Positions 53,821 to 64,000 of a stretch of DNA of 64,000 nucleotides are shown one piece after another. The stretch is from Procambarus clarkii (Eukaryota; Arthropoda; Malacostraca; Decapoda; Cambaridae). Numbering within the stretch: the stretch's first letter is position 1; each line of letters begins with the position of its first letter. Position numbers and translations under genes: made by a program. The notes under the pieces were generated by a model that saw only the letters and a program-made list of their open reading frames with translations, was not told the DNA's origin and did not search any database. The stretch lies in contig NC_091172.1 of NCBI RefSeq assembly GCF_040958095.1, positions 22,379,856 through 22,443,855 of the forward strand. The letters run 5' to 3'.

Positions 53821-56800
53821 CGGAAACTCTGCATGTTTTGGTTTTATGATACATTATGTGACATCAGGGAGGAATAGTGTTAAAAGAGAAAGCTGTACAC
53901 ACTTGGAAAATAAATGACAAACAATCTTTTAAACATGTATTTCTAGTGACAAAACTCACAGTGGAAACAAGGTAAAAAATTAAAAAAAAAAAAAAAAAAA
54001 AGACACCTAAGTCTTCTTCGTGGTTATGTACAATACTGATGACCTTGCACATGAGTGATGTCATCAGTAATTAATATTATTATAGGTGGAATTACATTAA
54101 AGTGATTTTATTGTATTTACAATTCATGAAAAAGAGCCTTTAAAAAGGGGTTATCAAACACTGCATTCTCATTCACATTCAAATTCACTTAAAATAATAT
54201 TCAACTTCAATTCAGGCTCAGTCTCCTCAACGCACACCTACAAAACCTCATTAAATGTTCATATAAACGATACACATCCTGAACTTTACTGTACACAATA
54301 TTATATTTGGTACGAATCAAAATTTCAACAATAATTATCACGAATGCTTCAGTCTCTTGAGAGAGAAATATGATCTGTCGGTAAATCACATACAGTAGTT
54401 ATAACATAAAGGGATTTTTAAATAAGATCATATTTAACATTTTGCATTAGAATAATAAAATAAATTAAAAAGAAACTAAACCCATGGATTGCAAAAAATA
54501 ATAACAATTACTTAACAAAGCATCCATGTGAAATGATAAAATATACTTTATCTAATATGAAATATTTTATTTCACAATAGATGTTCACAATTTGTTAAGA
54601 TTTTAGCAAAATTTTGCACTTTAAAAGTCGAAATAAAAACTTTCATTGCATAAGAGGGAACTTAAAGGAATGAGTAAACAGTTTGTACCTACAGTTTGCT
54701 ACAGATAATTTCTCACAAAATCAGATATCTCTGTTTTTAGCTTCCCAAAAAGAATAATGAGTAATAAAAACAATTTATAAGAGTGCTCAAGCATTAAATA
54801 ACATAAATCTACACATTAAAAATTAATACTGCAATCCATCAATTTATTGTACGCAAATATCCACTTGTCATATAATAAAAAAATACACCATTTTGGGGGC
54901 ACTGACAAATTTCTTTTGATCCTTATATAAAAAACAGTACATAAAAAAGACACTTGCAACAAACTTGAGCATAAAATGAGGAAAATTAAATGTCTTAATG
55001 GAAAACCTTTCATCATGTTGTCTCAACCTTTAAGTATTATTTGGAGTAAAAAGACTTTCCATACCATGGCTCTTCATTTTAATATCTTGAAATAAAGCCA
55101 TATAATTGAGTTACACAAAATTGTAAAAATTTTTATTAGCAAGGTCACAATATCTGGGAGTTTTGTGGAAGCACAGCCAATGATCACAATCAACATTTTC
55201 ATAAAATGCTTGGTGTAACTATTCAATTTATTTTTGCTGGGATACTCAGACGAATTTTTACATTTAATGTTATCTTAACGTATAAAGGAAAAATTGGCTA
55301 CAATTTTGTTAGATGTGATTTCCAAAAACATAAGCTCCATTTCCTGATCTCAAATTTACTTTTGTAAATTGGATTCTAAATATTTATGGAAATATTTGTG
55401 TTGTACAATATGGCCCATGTATCTCTATTTATGTCTTAAGAAAGCACACTTTCTTCACTAGTAAAAGATCCCAAGTTTCACTAAGAAGCAGAGTAGATTA
55501 CTTCATTCACCTCTATACACCCAGTAGAGAAAGGAGACCCACATGTACAGTGAAACAGGTCATGCTCCTCATATAACCAATACAAATGACAAATTGTTTG
55601 GCTTGATTGGGCCGAAAGGTCCTACATCTGCCTATGGGGTTGTTTGTTGTGCTGGCAGCTATTTAAATTTGATAAAACAAATTCCTGCCTGGTGATATTA
55701 CATCTGGCTATCCATAGTGTTTTACAAGCGAGAAGGCTTAACACCAGCTATGGACCAGGTAAAATATTGAGTTACTGCATCACAATTGCTAAGAGGAATC
55801 AATATGATATAAGGACTGTGTTGTACTAACAGTTCTGGAACCAAGCTCTGATATTAAGATATAGCTTGCAATATATCTTCCCAAGACAAATTGGTGTATG
55901 GAATATTTTGTCTTAATACTGTATGTTTAAAGCTAGCTAGTCACCAAGCAAACCTCTCCCAAGCCACCAACGAGAAGCTTCTTATCTCAAACAAAGGAAA
56001 AAATCCACATTTCAATGACGATGGCTATAGGACATTTAATTCATATAATAAATTATCAAAACTATTTCTTTATTCAGTGGGTGGTCCCAGGTGACTGACG
56101 TATAATATACAGATTGAAGAGCCACAGTACACTATACACCGTTACAGTGATTCCAAGACTAATATACATATTGGAAACACTTACCAAGTCTTGTCTTTAA
56201 TAATGCGAGATCTGGGAAACTAAATAAATACCATATTTTTCTGAAGCACAGAATGAGATCAACATAGGTCAAATTGTGTTAAAAGTATTCACTGCTACAG
56301 GATTATTCAATTCACATAGTTTTTTTTTTGTAATTAAAACTATGCTACGCATCACAGAAATCTTGCATTCTGTGTAGCCTCTCAAGTGTTAAAACACGCA
56401 TTTCTTCTCCACAATTAGACCACAATAATATATTTTAACTTTTTAAATAATGCAAACTAACATTCTTACAATAAAAACAGGCAGAAAAGCAAGACAAAAA
56501 TAAATTGCACCCGTACTACTTTGTTTTACATATCATGCAAGCAGACCCAAAAATATCGTGCCTTTTTTCAATCCAATACTAGAATGCAACTAGAATCCAA
56601 CTTGTTTACTATACCAGGAATTAAATTATCCTAAATACCACTTGCCTTCTCAATAGTTTCTCAGTTATCAAAACCATAACAGTAACTTCTTAAACTGAAT
56701 ACAAAATGATTAAATGTTTCTGGTACCATTTTCAACAATTTCACATCAACCTTCTTTGGAATGAATGTTTTACAGAAACTATTTAGTTATGTGTTAAACT

Positions 56801-56923
56801 TTTCTTGAAAGAGAATGGCTATACTGTATTTACACTGTCCAACTAACCCAATGTATTCCTGACCCAGGAATACCTCATTCTGCACAGTGTGTGTTACTGC
56901 AGCGAAACAGTCTTCATTCCCTC
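53821..56923 (-). other. probable long 3' UTR of the downstream minus-strand gene
   Basis: This is about 3.1 kb of AT-rich, unique-looking sequence without any recognisable mobile element, in contrast to its surroundings. It directly follows the stop codon (56924-56926, minus) of the atrophin-like last exon. A possible polyadenylation signal on the minus strand is AATAAA within AATACAATAAAATCAC near 54105. An A20-type run lies at about 53978-54001. The assignment as UTR is inference from position and composition. Confidence 0.4.
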
Positions 56924-57040
56924 TCACCGGCCATGGCCATAGTCAGTCCTAAAGTGATTTCCAGGGTTCAAATGAGGGTAACGCTCCCTCTCTAAGAGCA
57001 TCTGTCTTTGTAGTTGCTCGTGAGCATGGGCTGCCGAGAG
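56924..57040 (-). CDS. last coding exon of an atrophin/RERE-like gene
   Basis: The minus strand has an acceptor GTTTTTTCAG (57050-57041), then 38 codons in phase 0 ending TGA at 56924: LSAAHAHEQLQRQMLLERER, YPHLNPGNHFRTDYGHGR. Joined to the exon at 62070-62215 it reads LLGRPYEELAH-LSAAHAHEQLQ. This resembles the C-terminal region of vertebrate RERE and atrophin-1 (a PYRDLP-like motif followed by SAAHQLQAMHAQ). Atrophins are nuclear co-repressors. Recognition is from motif order only, so another Pro/Ala-rich nuclear protein is possible. Confidence 0.55.
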   Translation of the reverse strand, partial: LSAAHAHEQLQRQMLLERERYPHLNPGNHFRTDYGHGR

Positions 57041-57399
57041 CTGAAAAAACAAACGCAATTAATTAATACGGTAATACACCATGGGTTGGGATTGCAGTAG
57101 TAGTAAGTATGGACCAAATGAAGGGACAGCAGCTGTATGATGAACAGAAAGATAAAGTAGGAATGATAGGAAGCTAAACAGAAACGGAGAAAGTTAGTAT
57201 GAGTGAAAAAACCAGCGTTGAATGTAATGAAATACCAGTTTTTGGGCGAGACCTGGAGGCTCCCCGGAGCTATCTAGGCTGATATTGCTAATATTAGACT
57301 TTGGCATCAGTCAGTGTGAAAGGAGTTCATAGACCTACCGGGGACCACGAGCCAGAACATGGCCCCCCTCAGAGAGGCACAAGGAGCAATGGCCTATAT

Positions 57400-57520
57400 T
57401 GCAAGATCTGGTAAACTAAATAAATACCATATTTTTATGAAGCACAGAATGAGATCATCATAGGTCAAATTGTGTTAAAAGTATTCACTGCTACAGGATT
57501 ATTCAATTCACATAGTTTTT
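57400..57520 (+). repeat. 120-base duplicate of 3' UTR-like sequence
   Basis: AAGATCTGGTAAACTAAATA and the following 100 bases repeat 56205-56325 nearly exactly, including AAAGTATTCACTGCTACAGG and ATTATTCAATTCACATAG. The copy sits inside the left terminal repeat of the large element, 1.2 kb from its source. Confidence 0.8.
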
Positions 57521-59106
57521 GCATGTGGTTAGAAGCATTCTATGTTTGCCATACACTGGGTCAGGCACCCAGAAAGATAAGCATCCCAAAACAAACCCCT
57601 ATTCTGGTTAAGAAATTGCAACTAAAAGCCGAGCTAGTGGACAGAACTCCCCAAACAAAAATGAGCAAACAAGCATGACATCACCACATCGCCGTTTGCG
57701 CAGCTCCCCCCTCTTTGGGAGGGGGGAAAGGGGGAGCCCCAGACCCCCCACGCCAGCTATCCAAAACCTCAGTTCTGAGACTAGACATCAAAAAACACGC
57801 GAAAAACCGCCAACTGGAAAGAGGGAGGGTCACTGGGGAGCCTCCGGGTATCACCCACAAAATGGCGTTTCATTACATCCAACGCTGGTTTTCTAGGGGG
57901 AGCCCTGTTGGCTCCCTGGAGCTAACTACCCAAAGACAAGGACAAAAAAGGGACTAACCCGGGAGGCGGAAACCTCATGCTCGAACCTGAAAGCAAGACA
58001 ACTGGCAACACCAAACGACCCTGCAGATGACCTGGGAGACCCGAACCCTGGAACAGGGACGAAGGGAACCCGGGTCAGCCCATAGCGTGTCTAGGGCGAC
58101 TTAGGCCGCGGCACGAAGGCAAAGACTGAGAGCCACACCCGAACATAAGAAGAAACACCCCGGCCAACCAAACAAGCAGCAACAACCCCAGGGACCCCTC
58201 TGGAAAACAGCTGTCCCAACCTCGCCAGAAAAGTAGAGATGGCTGCAATGAACAAACTGAACACCAGAAACCACAGAGAAACTAACCGGAACTGAAGGGG
58301 CCACAACAAACCAAAGGGAAGAGAAAGAGAGCACCCTGTCCAAGACCAGGACGGCTCAGGAGGCTCGTGAGCAGGCCAGAGGCGAACAACGCCCGAGACA
58401 GCTCGCGAAATGGTGAAGAGGGAACACCAAAAACCGAAAGCAAGCTGTAGCGGCTCCGCCAGCGCCGCAAAAGACAAGGCGACAGTATGTGTCAAGACGA
58501 CAGTCCCAAACCTCCACGAGAGAAGGACAAGACCATGTCAACAAAAAGCGCAGGATACCTACAACCTAAGTACGTAGGTATCCTGCACACGCGTCCCTGA
58601 GTAATAGATGAAAACTACCCAGGACGTGTACCGCACTACGTAAAAAATGTACCATCTGGAAAAGGAACACAAAGAAAAGGCCGTAGCCAGGGCCATAATC
58701 CTAACTCCCCGTCCCAATGAAAAGGAACTGAAGGGACAGGAATGGGTGATTTTAAAGGTACATCCACCAGCAGACATTGTAACACACAAGCTGGTAGTAA
58801 CATACAAGAAGATGAAAGAACTCAGTTCTATAACTGAACACTGGGGCTGTCCAATCTCAGGGAACTAAACATGCACACAGTCCAATCTAGCACCAGCAAA
58901 GCCAATAAGTCCATATTAAGATACACAACAATGTGTAGAGGTAGGAAATACGGAAACATGCAATGAAAAGACCCTAAATATAGTCCAAGCACCGGTAGAT
59001 AGGAACAAGAGAGTATAATCCATTTGATGAACTAATAAGACCTAGGAAGCAAGTGGTAACGGAATGTACACGATCAAGTAAATACACAGACACTCCAATG
59101 TACATA

Positions 59107-59990
59107 CAGTGGGGCCTCCACTTACGATGGTAATCCGTTCCCAGAGACGTATCGTAAGTCGAAATGAATTTTCCCACAAGAAATAATGGGAACTGAATTA
59201 ATCCGTTTAACACTCCCAAAAAAATTTATTTCAAAGTAAATTTTATACCTAATTCACCCAAATCTTTAGTACTAAAGTATGTACAAGTTATTGCTTACCT
59301 TTATTGATGACTCCTGTTGGTGTATGGAAGATAGGTGAGGAGGGGGAGGAGGGGGGAGGAGGGGGGAGGAGGGGGAGGAGGAGAGGTGTTAGTGTTTGGA
59401 AGGAGTCTCCCCTTCCATTATAACATCAGGAAGTGATTGCTTTGCTTTTTTTCAATTTTTTTAATTTTTTTTTTAATTTTTTAGAGAAAATAGAGCAGCC
59501 TACCTGACATCCACTGAACAAACCTTTTTGACATTTTTTTTCATTTTTTTTATAGAAAATGGAGCAGCTTACCAGACTTCCACTGAACGAAAATTTTAGA
59601 CATTTTTCTTTTTTCAAATTTTTTCAATATTTGTCTGTAGTGATGCATCACAGTGTCATTGAAAATTTTAAGGCAACTGCCTACTGCAGCTTGAGTTGGG
59701 CGAGTCGTTTCAGCAAAAGTTTGCAGTTCTTCCCATGCTGCTGCACACATTTTCATAATAAATGAGGAAGGGACATCCTCTACATCAACAACCCTCATAC
59801 CATTTTTATGTTTACGAATGATCTCTTGCTTTTCCTCTGTGGTCATCCTCACATACTCATACTCGAACGCACATCAACGAATATCATTGGTCGATGACAT
59901 TATTGTAAGTCGAGTCACATTTTCTGATTAAATTTATATCGTAACTCGAAATTATCGTAAGTTGGGCAATCGTAAGTCGAGGTGTCACTG
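59107..59990 (-). mobile_element. Tigger-like deletion derivative with TA duplication
   Basis: The ends CAGTGGGGCCTCCACTTACG (59107) and CGTAAGTCGAGGTGTCACTG (ending 59990) are flanked by TA on both sides. The minus frame 59852-59550 joins a helix-turn-helix start (EEKQEIIRKHKNGMRVVDVE) to the family's C-terminal tail (KIFNDTVMHHYRQILKKFEK), with the catalytic middle deleted. A GGGGAGGAGG repeat occupies 59335-59395. It is a different subfamily from the copies in the palindrome. Confidence 0.85.
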
Positions 59991-61690
59991 TATAAGGGTG
60001 CAGCCAGGCACTGAATGACTGTCAATGAATGAGCGTCCAGAGAACATTGACTAAGTCAATGAATGAGTGCCCAGATAGCATCGATATAAGCACAAAGTAA
60101 GGTCATGTTACGATGCACGCAAATGGGCCAAGCAACACACCACAAACAATACCCAACACTCATCCAAAAATCGAGAACCAGAGCCTAGCTGACCATATAC
60201 TCTCGGTCTATACAGTCGCCAAACCGTATACTCTCACCTGTAGAGCGTAGACACAATTGTGTCATGACACAGCTGAGCCGTGTAACATTCCGGGAACATC
60301 GCTAGAGGATTATGTCCAAAGTCGCACACACTGCAGGAGATTAGGTGTTGTGTAGAGGTGCAGGCGGTGCTACTCCGAGCCACCCCACACCTGTAAGCAG
60401 CGAAAAGAACTAGGTGTTTTCCCTACATACAAAACCCAGAACATCTCCAGTATCGAGGGGGCTATGACCGGAGAGAGAAAATGAGCGAGTGCGGCATATG
60501 ACTCAAGATAAAGGTCACGGAACACCAACACAGGTTCACACTGACCATGAACAAAACGATCACCCTCGGGCCATGCGCAGAATGCAGGAGGACCAAGGAG
60601 GCTCCTCCCTCTCGCTGGGGAGGGAGCCTACAAGGCTTATTAAACGATCATAATAAATGTCGAGACAGATTACTAAGAGAAGAGAAGATAAGAAAATAAT
60701 TAGATACAACAGGGAAAGACAATAAGCAGTACGGAAGAGTACCAATGAGGCCCATAAAAGACCAGAGGTAAACCTCACTGGAAATCGGCAGACGTTCCAA
60801 TAATATGGCAAGTACGAAGATCCACCTGAACCTTCAAGATCCCTCTGATAATCAAGCACAAAATCAGAGGGCCCATATGGGCCCATGGCCATGCAGGATC
60901 CCGATACGAAGCGAAACAAGAATGTTGAGAAAGTGGATAAAAGTACCCACAGGAATGACGGAACCAATGGACCCGAAGGGACACGGAACTGAACCCGAGG
61001 AAGGGGCAGACACGAAACCAACTCATATGCAGAGGGGGAAAGGAAAACCCCACTCCAAGTAACTGCAAGCCCCGCTCCTAGGGCACAAAAATCCAAGTGG
61101 GGCCAACGGGGCCAAGCCCCAAGGGCAATACTTACAGGTCATCTAGGGAAGATAACCCTAGGCGCATGCAGCCCGAGTACTGAAGAATTACTCCTGGCTT
61201 GCGCACCCCCTATGAGACAGCCACCACACAAGATCACATAGCTGAAGACGAAAACCGGAGCCAGAGCACACGACTTCAGCCTAGCGCATCAGCCTCAGAA
61301 CTGAGGTTTTGGATAGCCGGCGAGGGGGAGTCTGGGGCTCCCCCTTTCTCTTCCCGGGGAGGGGGGAGCTGCGCAAACGGTGTTGCGGACACAGTGACAT
61401 TATGCTCGTTTGCTCGTTTTTGTTTGGTGAGTTCTGTCCACTAGTTTGGCTTATAGTCGCAATTTCTAAACCAGAATAGGGGTTTGTTTTGGGATGCTTA
61501 CTTTTCTGGGTGTCTGACCCGGTTGATAGACGTAGAATGCTTTCAACCACATTGGGGTTACTATAAGCCATTGCTCCTCATGCCTCTGGCTCGTGGTCCC
61601 CGGTAGGCCTATGAACTCCTTTCATACTGACTGATGCCAAAGTCTAATATTATCAATATCATCCTGGATAGCTCTGGGGATCTGACGGGT

Positions 61691-62069
61691 AACCCCACAG
61701 AAAAGGAAGAAAATGAGCAAGGCAAAGGGTGAGAAGAGAAATACAGGAACAAATTATATACCGTATTGCACCTTACAGACTCATTAATACAATTTTTTTT
61801 AATCAATGCACTGGTGGGTTTGGATAAGATCTTTATTTTTTTTTTTTTGTATAGCATGAGGAGGTAACATTAGTGAAGATTTTGTATGTGCTATCCAAGT
61901 CTGCAATTTTATTCCAAATTTTCCTTTGGGGATCATAAAAAATTTCAAGTGGCAAGGTTGTAAAAACTATAATTTATTTAACAAACTGAGAATGAACAAA
62001 AATGTAAAATTGAATAGTTAAAGGTTGTAACTTATAATAAAAAAAAATGTACCGTAGTTGTGAACTTAC
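61691..62069. other. no gene seen (intron)
   Basis: This is AT-rich intron sequence between the large inverted-repeat element and the exon at 62070. No coding signal. Confidence 0.4.
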
Positions 62070-62215
62070 GTGAGCTAATTCCTCATAAGGTCGTCCTAAT
62101 AAGGCAGCATGGTGGCTCTGAGGTGGGTATCCAGGGGGTAGTGGCGGAGGGGGGTCACCGGGCCTTAGCATGGGTGGTCGAGGAGGATAACCAGCTGCAG
62201 CCGCTGCTGCTGCTG
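62070..62215 (-). CDS. penultimate coding exon of the atrophin/RERE-like gene
   Basis: The minus strand has an acceptor TTTTTTTTATCAG (just above 62215), 146 bases open in one frame, and the donor CAC|GTAAGT at 62069. The peptide is a poly-Ala run (GCAGCAGCAGCAGCGGCT), GYPPRPPMLRPGDPPPPLPP, then GYPPQSHHAALLGRPYEELA and H. The Pro-rich and Ala-rich composition and the PYEEL motif fit the C-terminal part of atrophin-family proteins. It ends in phase 0, matching the exon at 57040. The 5 kb intron between is filled by a large inverted-repeat element. Upstream exons were not found before 64000. Confidence 0.6.
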
Positions 62216-64000
62216 CTGATAAAAAAAATATACATTTATTTTAAACAAAAATTATTACCTCAATTGCTTCTGTTTACAAAATTATATTTTAACTAATTAA
62301 CACAAAATATACACATATCTTTACACACACAACCACATATTTACATACTGTATACAGAAAAATTTAATAATGAATGTCTTTGCAAATACAATTTGATATA
62401 TTGCTGCAAACATATTTGTTTTATGAACCAAATCATAGCCAATTGAGGATAATATCCCCAGCCCTCATGCCATATCTCAAAACAAACAATATTATGAATA
62501 CAGGTATTATGAAAACACAAAGATTCCCCCAAGCATGTCTTCACATGTTACAAAACATGAAGAGAGAGAGGAAATGAATGTTAGCAGTGTGGTTGGCAGA
62601 GGGATTAGTGGATGCAATTGGGGGGTGTAAATGGCATGAGTTCATGTGGTAAGGATGGAGCTGCAGATATGTGGTTTGTGGTAATGTGGTAGGTTGAAAG
62701 TAGGTGTTTATCTATCAATGGCTATGGAGAGTGAGATTTTCCTGTGGGTTACACTACCCAGTAACAACAGGAAACTCAAGTTTTATGGTCCTACACAAGT
62801 GTTGTATGTCTGAAGTCAATACGTTCACAAATCAATATATTTTTATATGGGCAAGAAAACAGAACTGTAATTACTGGGCTACAAGTACACTGTTCAACAA
62901 TGAAAGAAACCTTAATTTTTTTCCATCATACATCAGTGTTACAGGCTCTCAATGAATATGATGAGCCTATCTCAAGATATTCCATATACAAAAATGTTCA
63001 CAAACAGCTACACAATTTTAGGCTCAAATATAAAGTACTTTAAGCTTGAAATCAATACAATGAGACATTCTTGAGATTATGAAAACTTTAAGGAACAAAA
63101 AAGATAATCATAAGGAATCCCTATTGGAGATACCTAAAAAAAAAAAAAAGGGTTTACAAGATTGGAATAGCAAAGATAAAGAAAAAGTTACTTTAATGAT
63201 TTTTAGGCCTTCGTGATCAAAATTGGAATTCCAGGGGCCTCAAAAGGTCACATTTTTCCACTCGTACATCTACAAAATACCTATCGGGTCATTATTACTA
63301 AAAACTCTCAATACTTCCTAGCCACATCATATATAACTAATTTGTACATTAACCAATGACACAAAAGTAAACATTAATTTGTATTTCTTCTTGGAGTGCA
63401 GCTGGTGTTGCAAACTATGTGGGAGAGGCCATGATGCAACAACATGAGATGGGACAGGGTTGAGCTTGGAAAGTGGCTCAGGCAACTCAGGGACGGGGGG
63501 GGGGGGTAAGGTTGCTCTTTCCAATTCAGATGGATGCAGTTGAGCTTGCTTGCCCTGCCGGGGCTTTTGGGTATTCCTTCCAGCCAACCCCTCCTTCTTT
63601 AGAAGCCTTTTCCATGGACTCTGCTTTTCTATCCCAAGTGGTGGGTGTGACCTGAGGGCCCTCAACTGCGATTTCCAGGGCTTATGGGAAGTCAAGTGTG
63701 GACCCTTCAGTCCTGTTCGACTCTACATGGTTCCTTGTTCCCTCTGTGGGATTCTCGATTTGGTGGGGGAGGGTGTTCTTGTTCCCCCTCTGTATGCATA
63801 TGATGTGACTCAGGAGGAGCTTTTTTCATTCCTCCTCTGTGACCCAGCTTGTGTCTCGTTGTTGGACCCTGCTGCTTTTGCGTTTATTTTCCTCCCTATA
63901 TGAAGTGCTACGAGGTTCAGGTGTCTCCCTGGCTGGCAGACACTTTTATTCTCGCGTGGGTCTTGGTGCCACTTTTGTCGGTCATGGGGTGTTGTGCGTA
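62216..64000. other. no supported gene; intron and repeat-like sequence
   Basis: This should be intron of the atrophin-like minus-strand gene. From about 63470 (after a G10 run) the sequence becomes GC-rich with open frames on both strands (for example 63550-63903 plus). These look like the low-complexity GC-rich repeat seen elsewhere in the window. No splice-flanked exon was recognised. Confidence 0.4.

Larger units (their letters stand above)
57210..61690. mobile_element. large element with long, imperfect terminal inverted repeats
   Basis: 57255-57400 plus 57525-57790 match, in reverse, 61270-61690. Shared blocks include CCTACCGGGGACCACGAGCC/its mirror, GCATCCCAAAACAAACCCCT and AACCTCAGTTCTGAG. 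The left repeat is interrupted at 57400-57520. The interior includes a GC-rich unclassified repeat (57800-58700) related to 10400-11000 and to the palindrome loop, a Tigger derivative (59107-59990) and an unrecognised 60560-61096 minus frame (MGPYGPSDFVLDYQRDLEG). I could not identify a transposase. Confidence 0.55.

Noticed and set aside
60560-61096. 178-codon minus-strand frame as a gene
   Set aside because: Lies within the large inverted-repeat element, hydrophobic low-complexity start, no recognised domain. Mentioned only as part of that element.
63550-63903. 117-codon plus-strand frame near the window end
   Set aside because: GC-rich repeat-like composition, no splice signals in context and no recognised motif.

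Overview
The window is eukaryotic, most likely from a decapod crustacean or a close arthropod relative. This is inferred from the mix of LINE, BEL/Pao, Penelope-like, piggyBac, Tigger and hAT remnants, from TTAGG-type motifs, and from tRNA-derived SINEs. Genes are split by GT-AG introns and most of the sequence is dead transposable elements. There are no operons and no bacterial genes. Most open frames in the window are fragments of mobile elements or translations of simple repeats.

The LINE families are named here for reference. LINE-A is CR1-like and encodes endonuclease and RT in a chimeric 740-codon frame. LINE-B has endonuclease, RT and RNase H and a TAAC-type tail. LINE-C has RT and RNase H and a TTAC-type tail. 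LINE-D is a second CR1-like family whose 3' end contains GCCCGAAACGCTTTGCG.

Layout. 1-1205: LINE debris. 1206-17125: a giant palindrome of two 7.85-7.89 kb arms around a 0.18 kb loop; each arm holds LINE-A with a SINE inside it, a Tigger deletion derivative and part of a piggyBac element, which continues outside the palindrome to about 18.3 kb. 18.4-26 kb: a candidate minus-strand host gene (exons at 25813-25837 and 18456-18653) whose intron is filled with LINE-D, BEL/Pao, LINE-A and SINE pieces. 26.5-31.5 kb: a nearly full-length LINE-B. 31.5-33.3 kb: a TA microsatellite, an inverted-repeat element and a Penelope-like RT. 34.6-36.4 kb: the 5' part of an LTR retrotransposon. 36.7-37.8 kb: a hAT element with both ends. 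38.7-40 kb: a minisatellite with higher-order structure.

40.9-46.9 kb: the clearest gene, a complete seven-exon dipeptidyl-peptidase 1 (cathepsin C) on the plus strand. All catalytic residues are present and one intron has a GC donor. Its introns carry a minisatellite, a foldback element and a LINE-A 3' end. 47-53.8 kb: further LINE and SINE fragments. 54-57 kb and 62.1 kb: the last two coding exons and probable long 3' UTR of a minus-strand gene resembling the C-terminus of atrophin/RERE proteins. Its last intron holds a long inverted-repeat element with a nested Tigger. 62.2-64 kb: no supported gene.

The two better-supported host genes are unrelated in function: a lysosomal protease and a probable nuclear co-regulator. 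The main biological interest is the giant palindrome, the SINE and its partner LINE sharing a 3' tail, and the recent insertions that retain target-site duplications.
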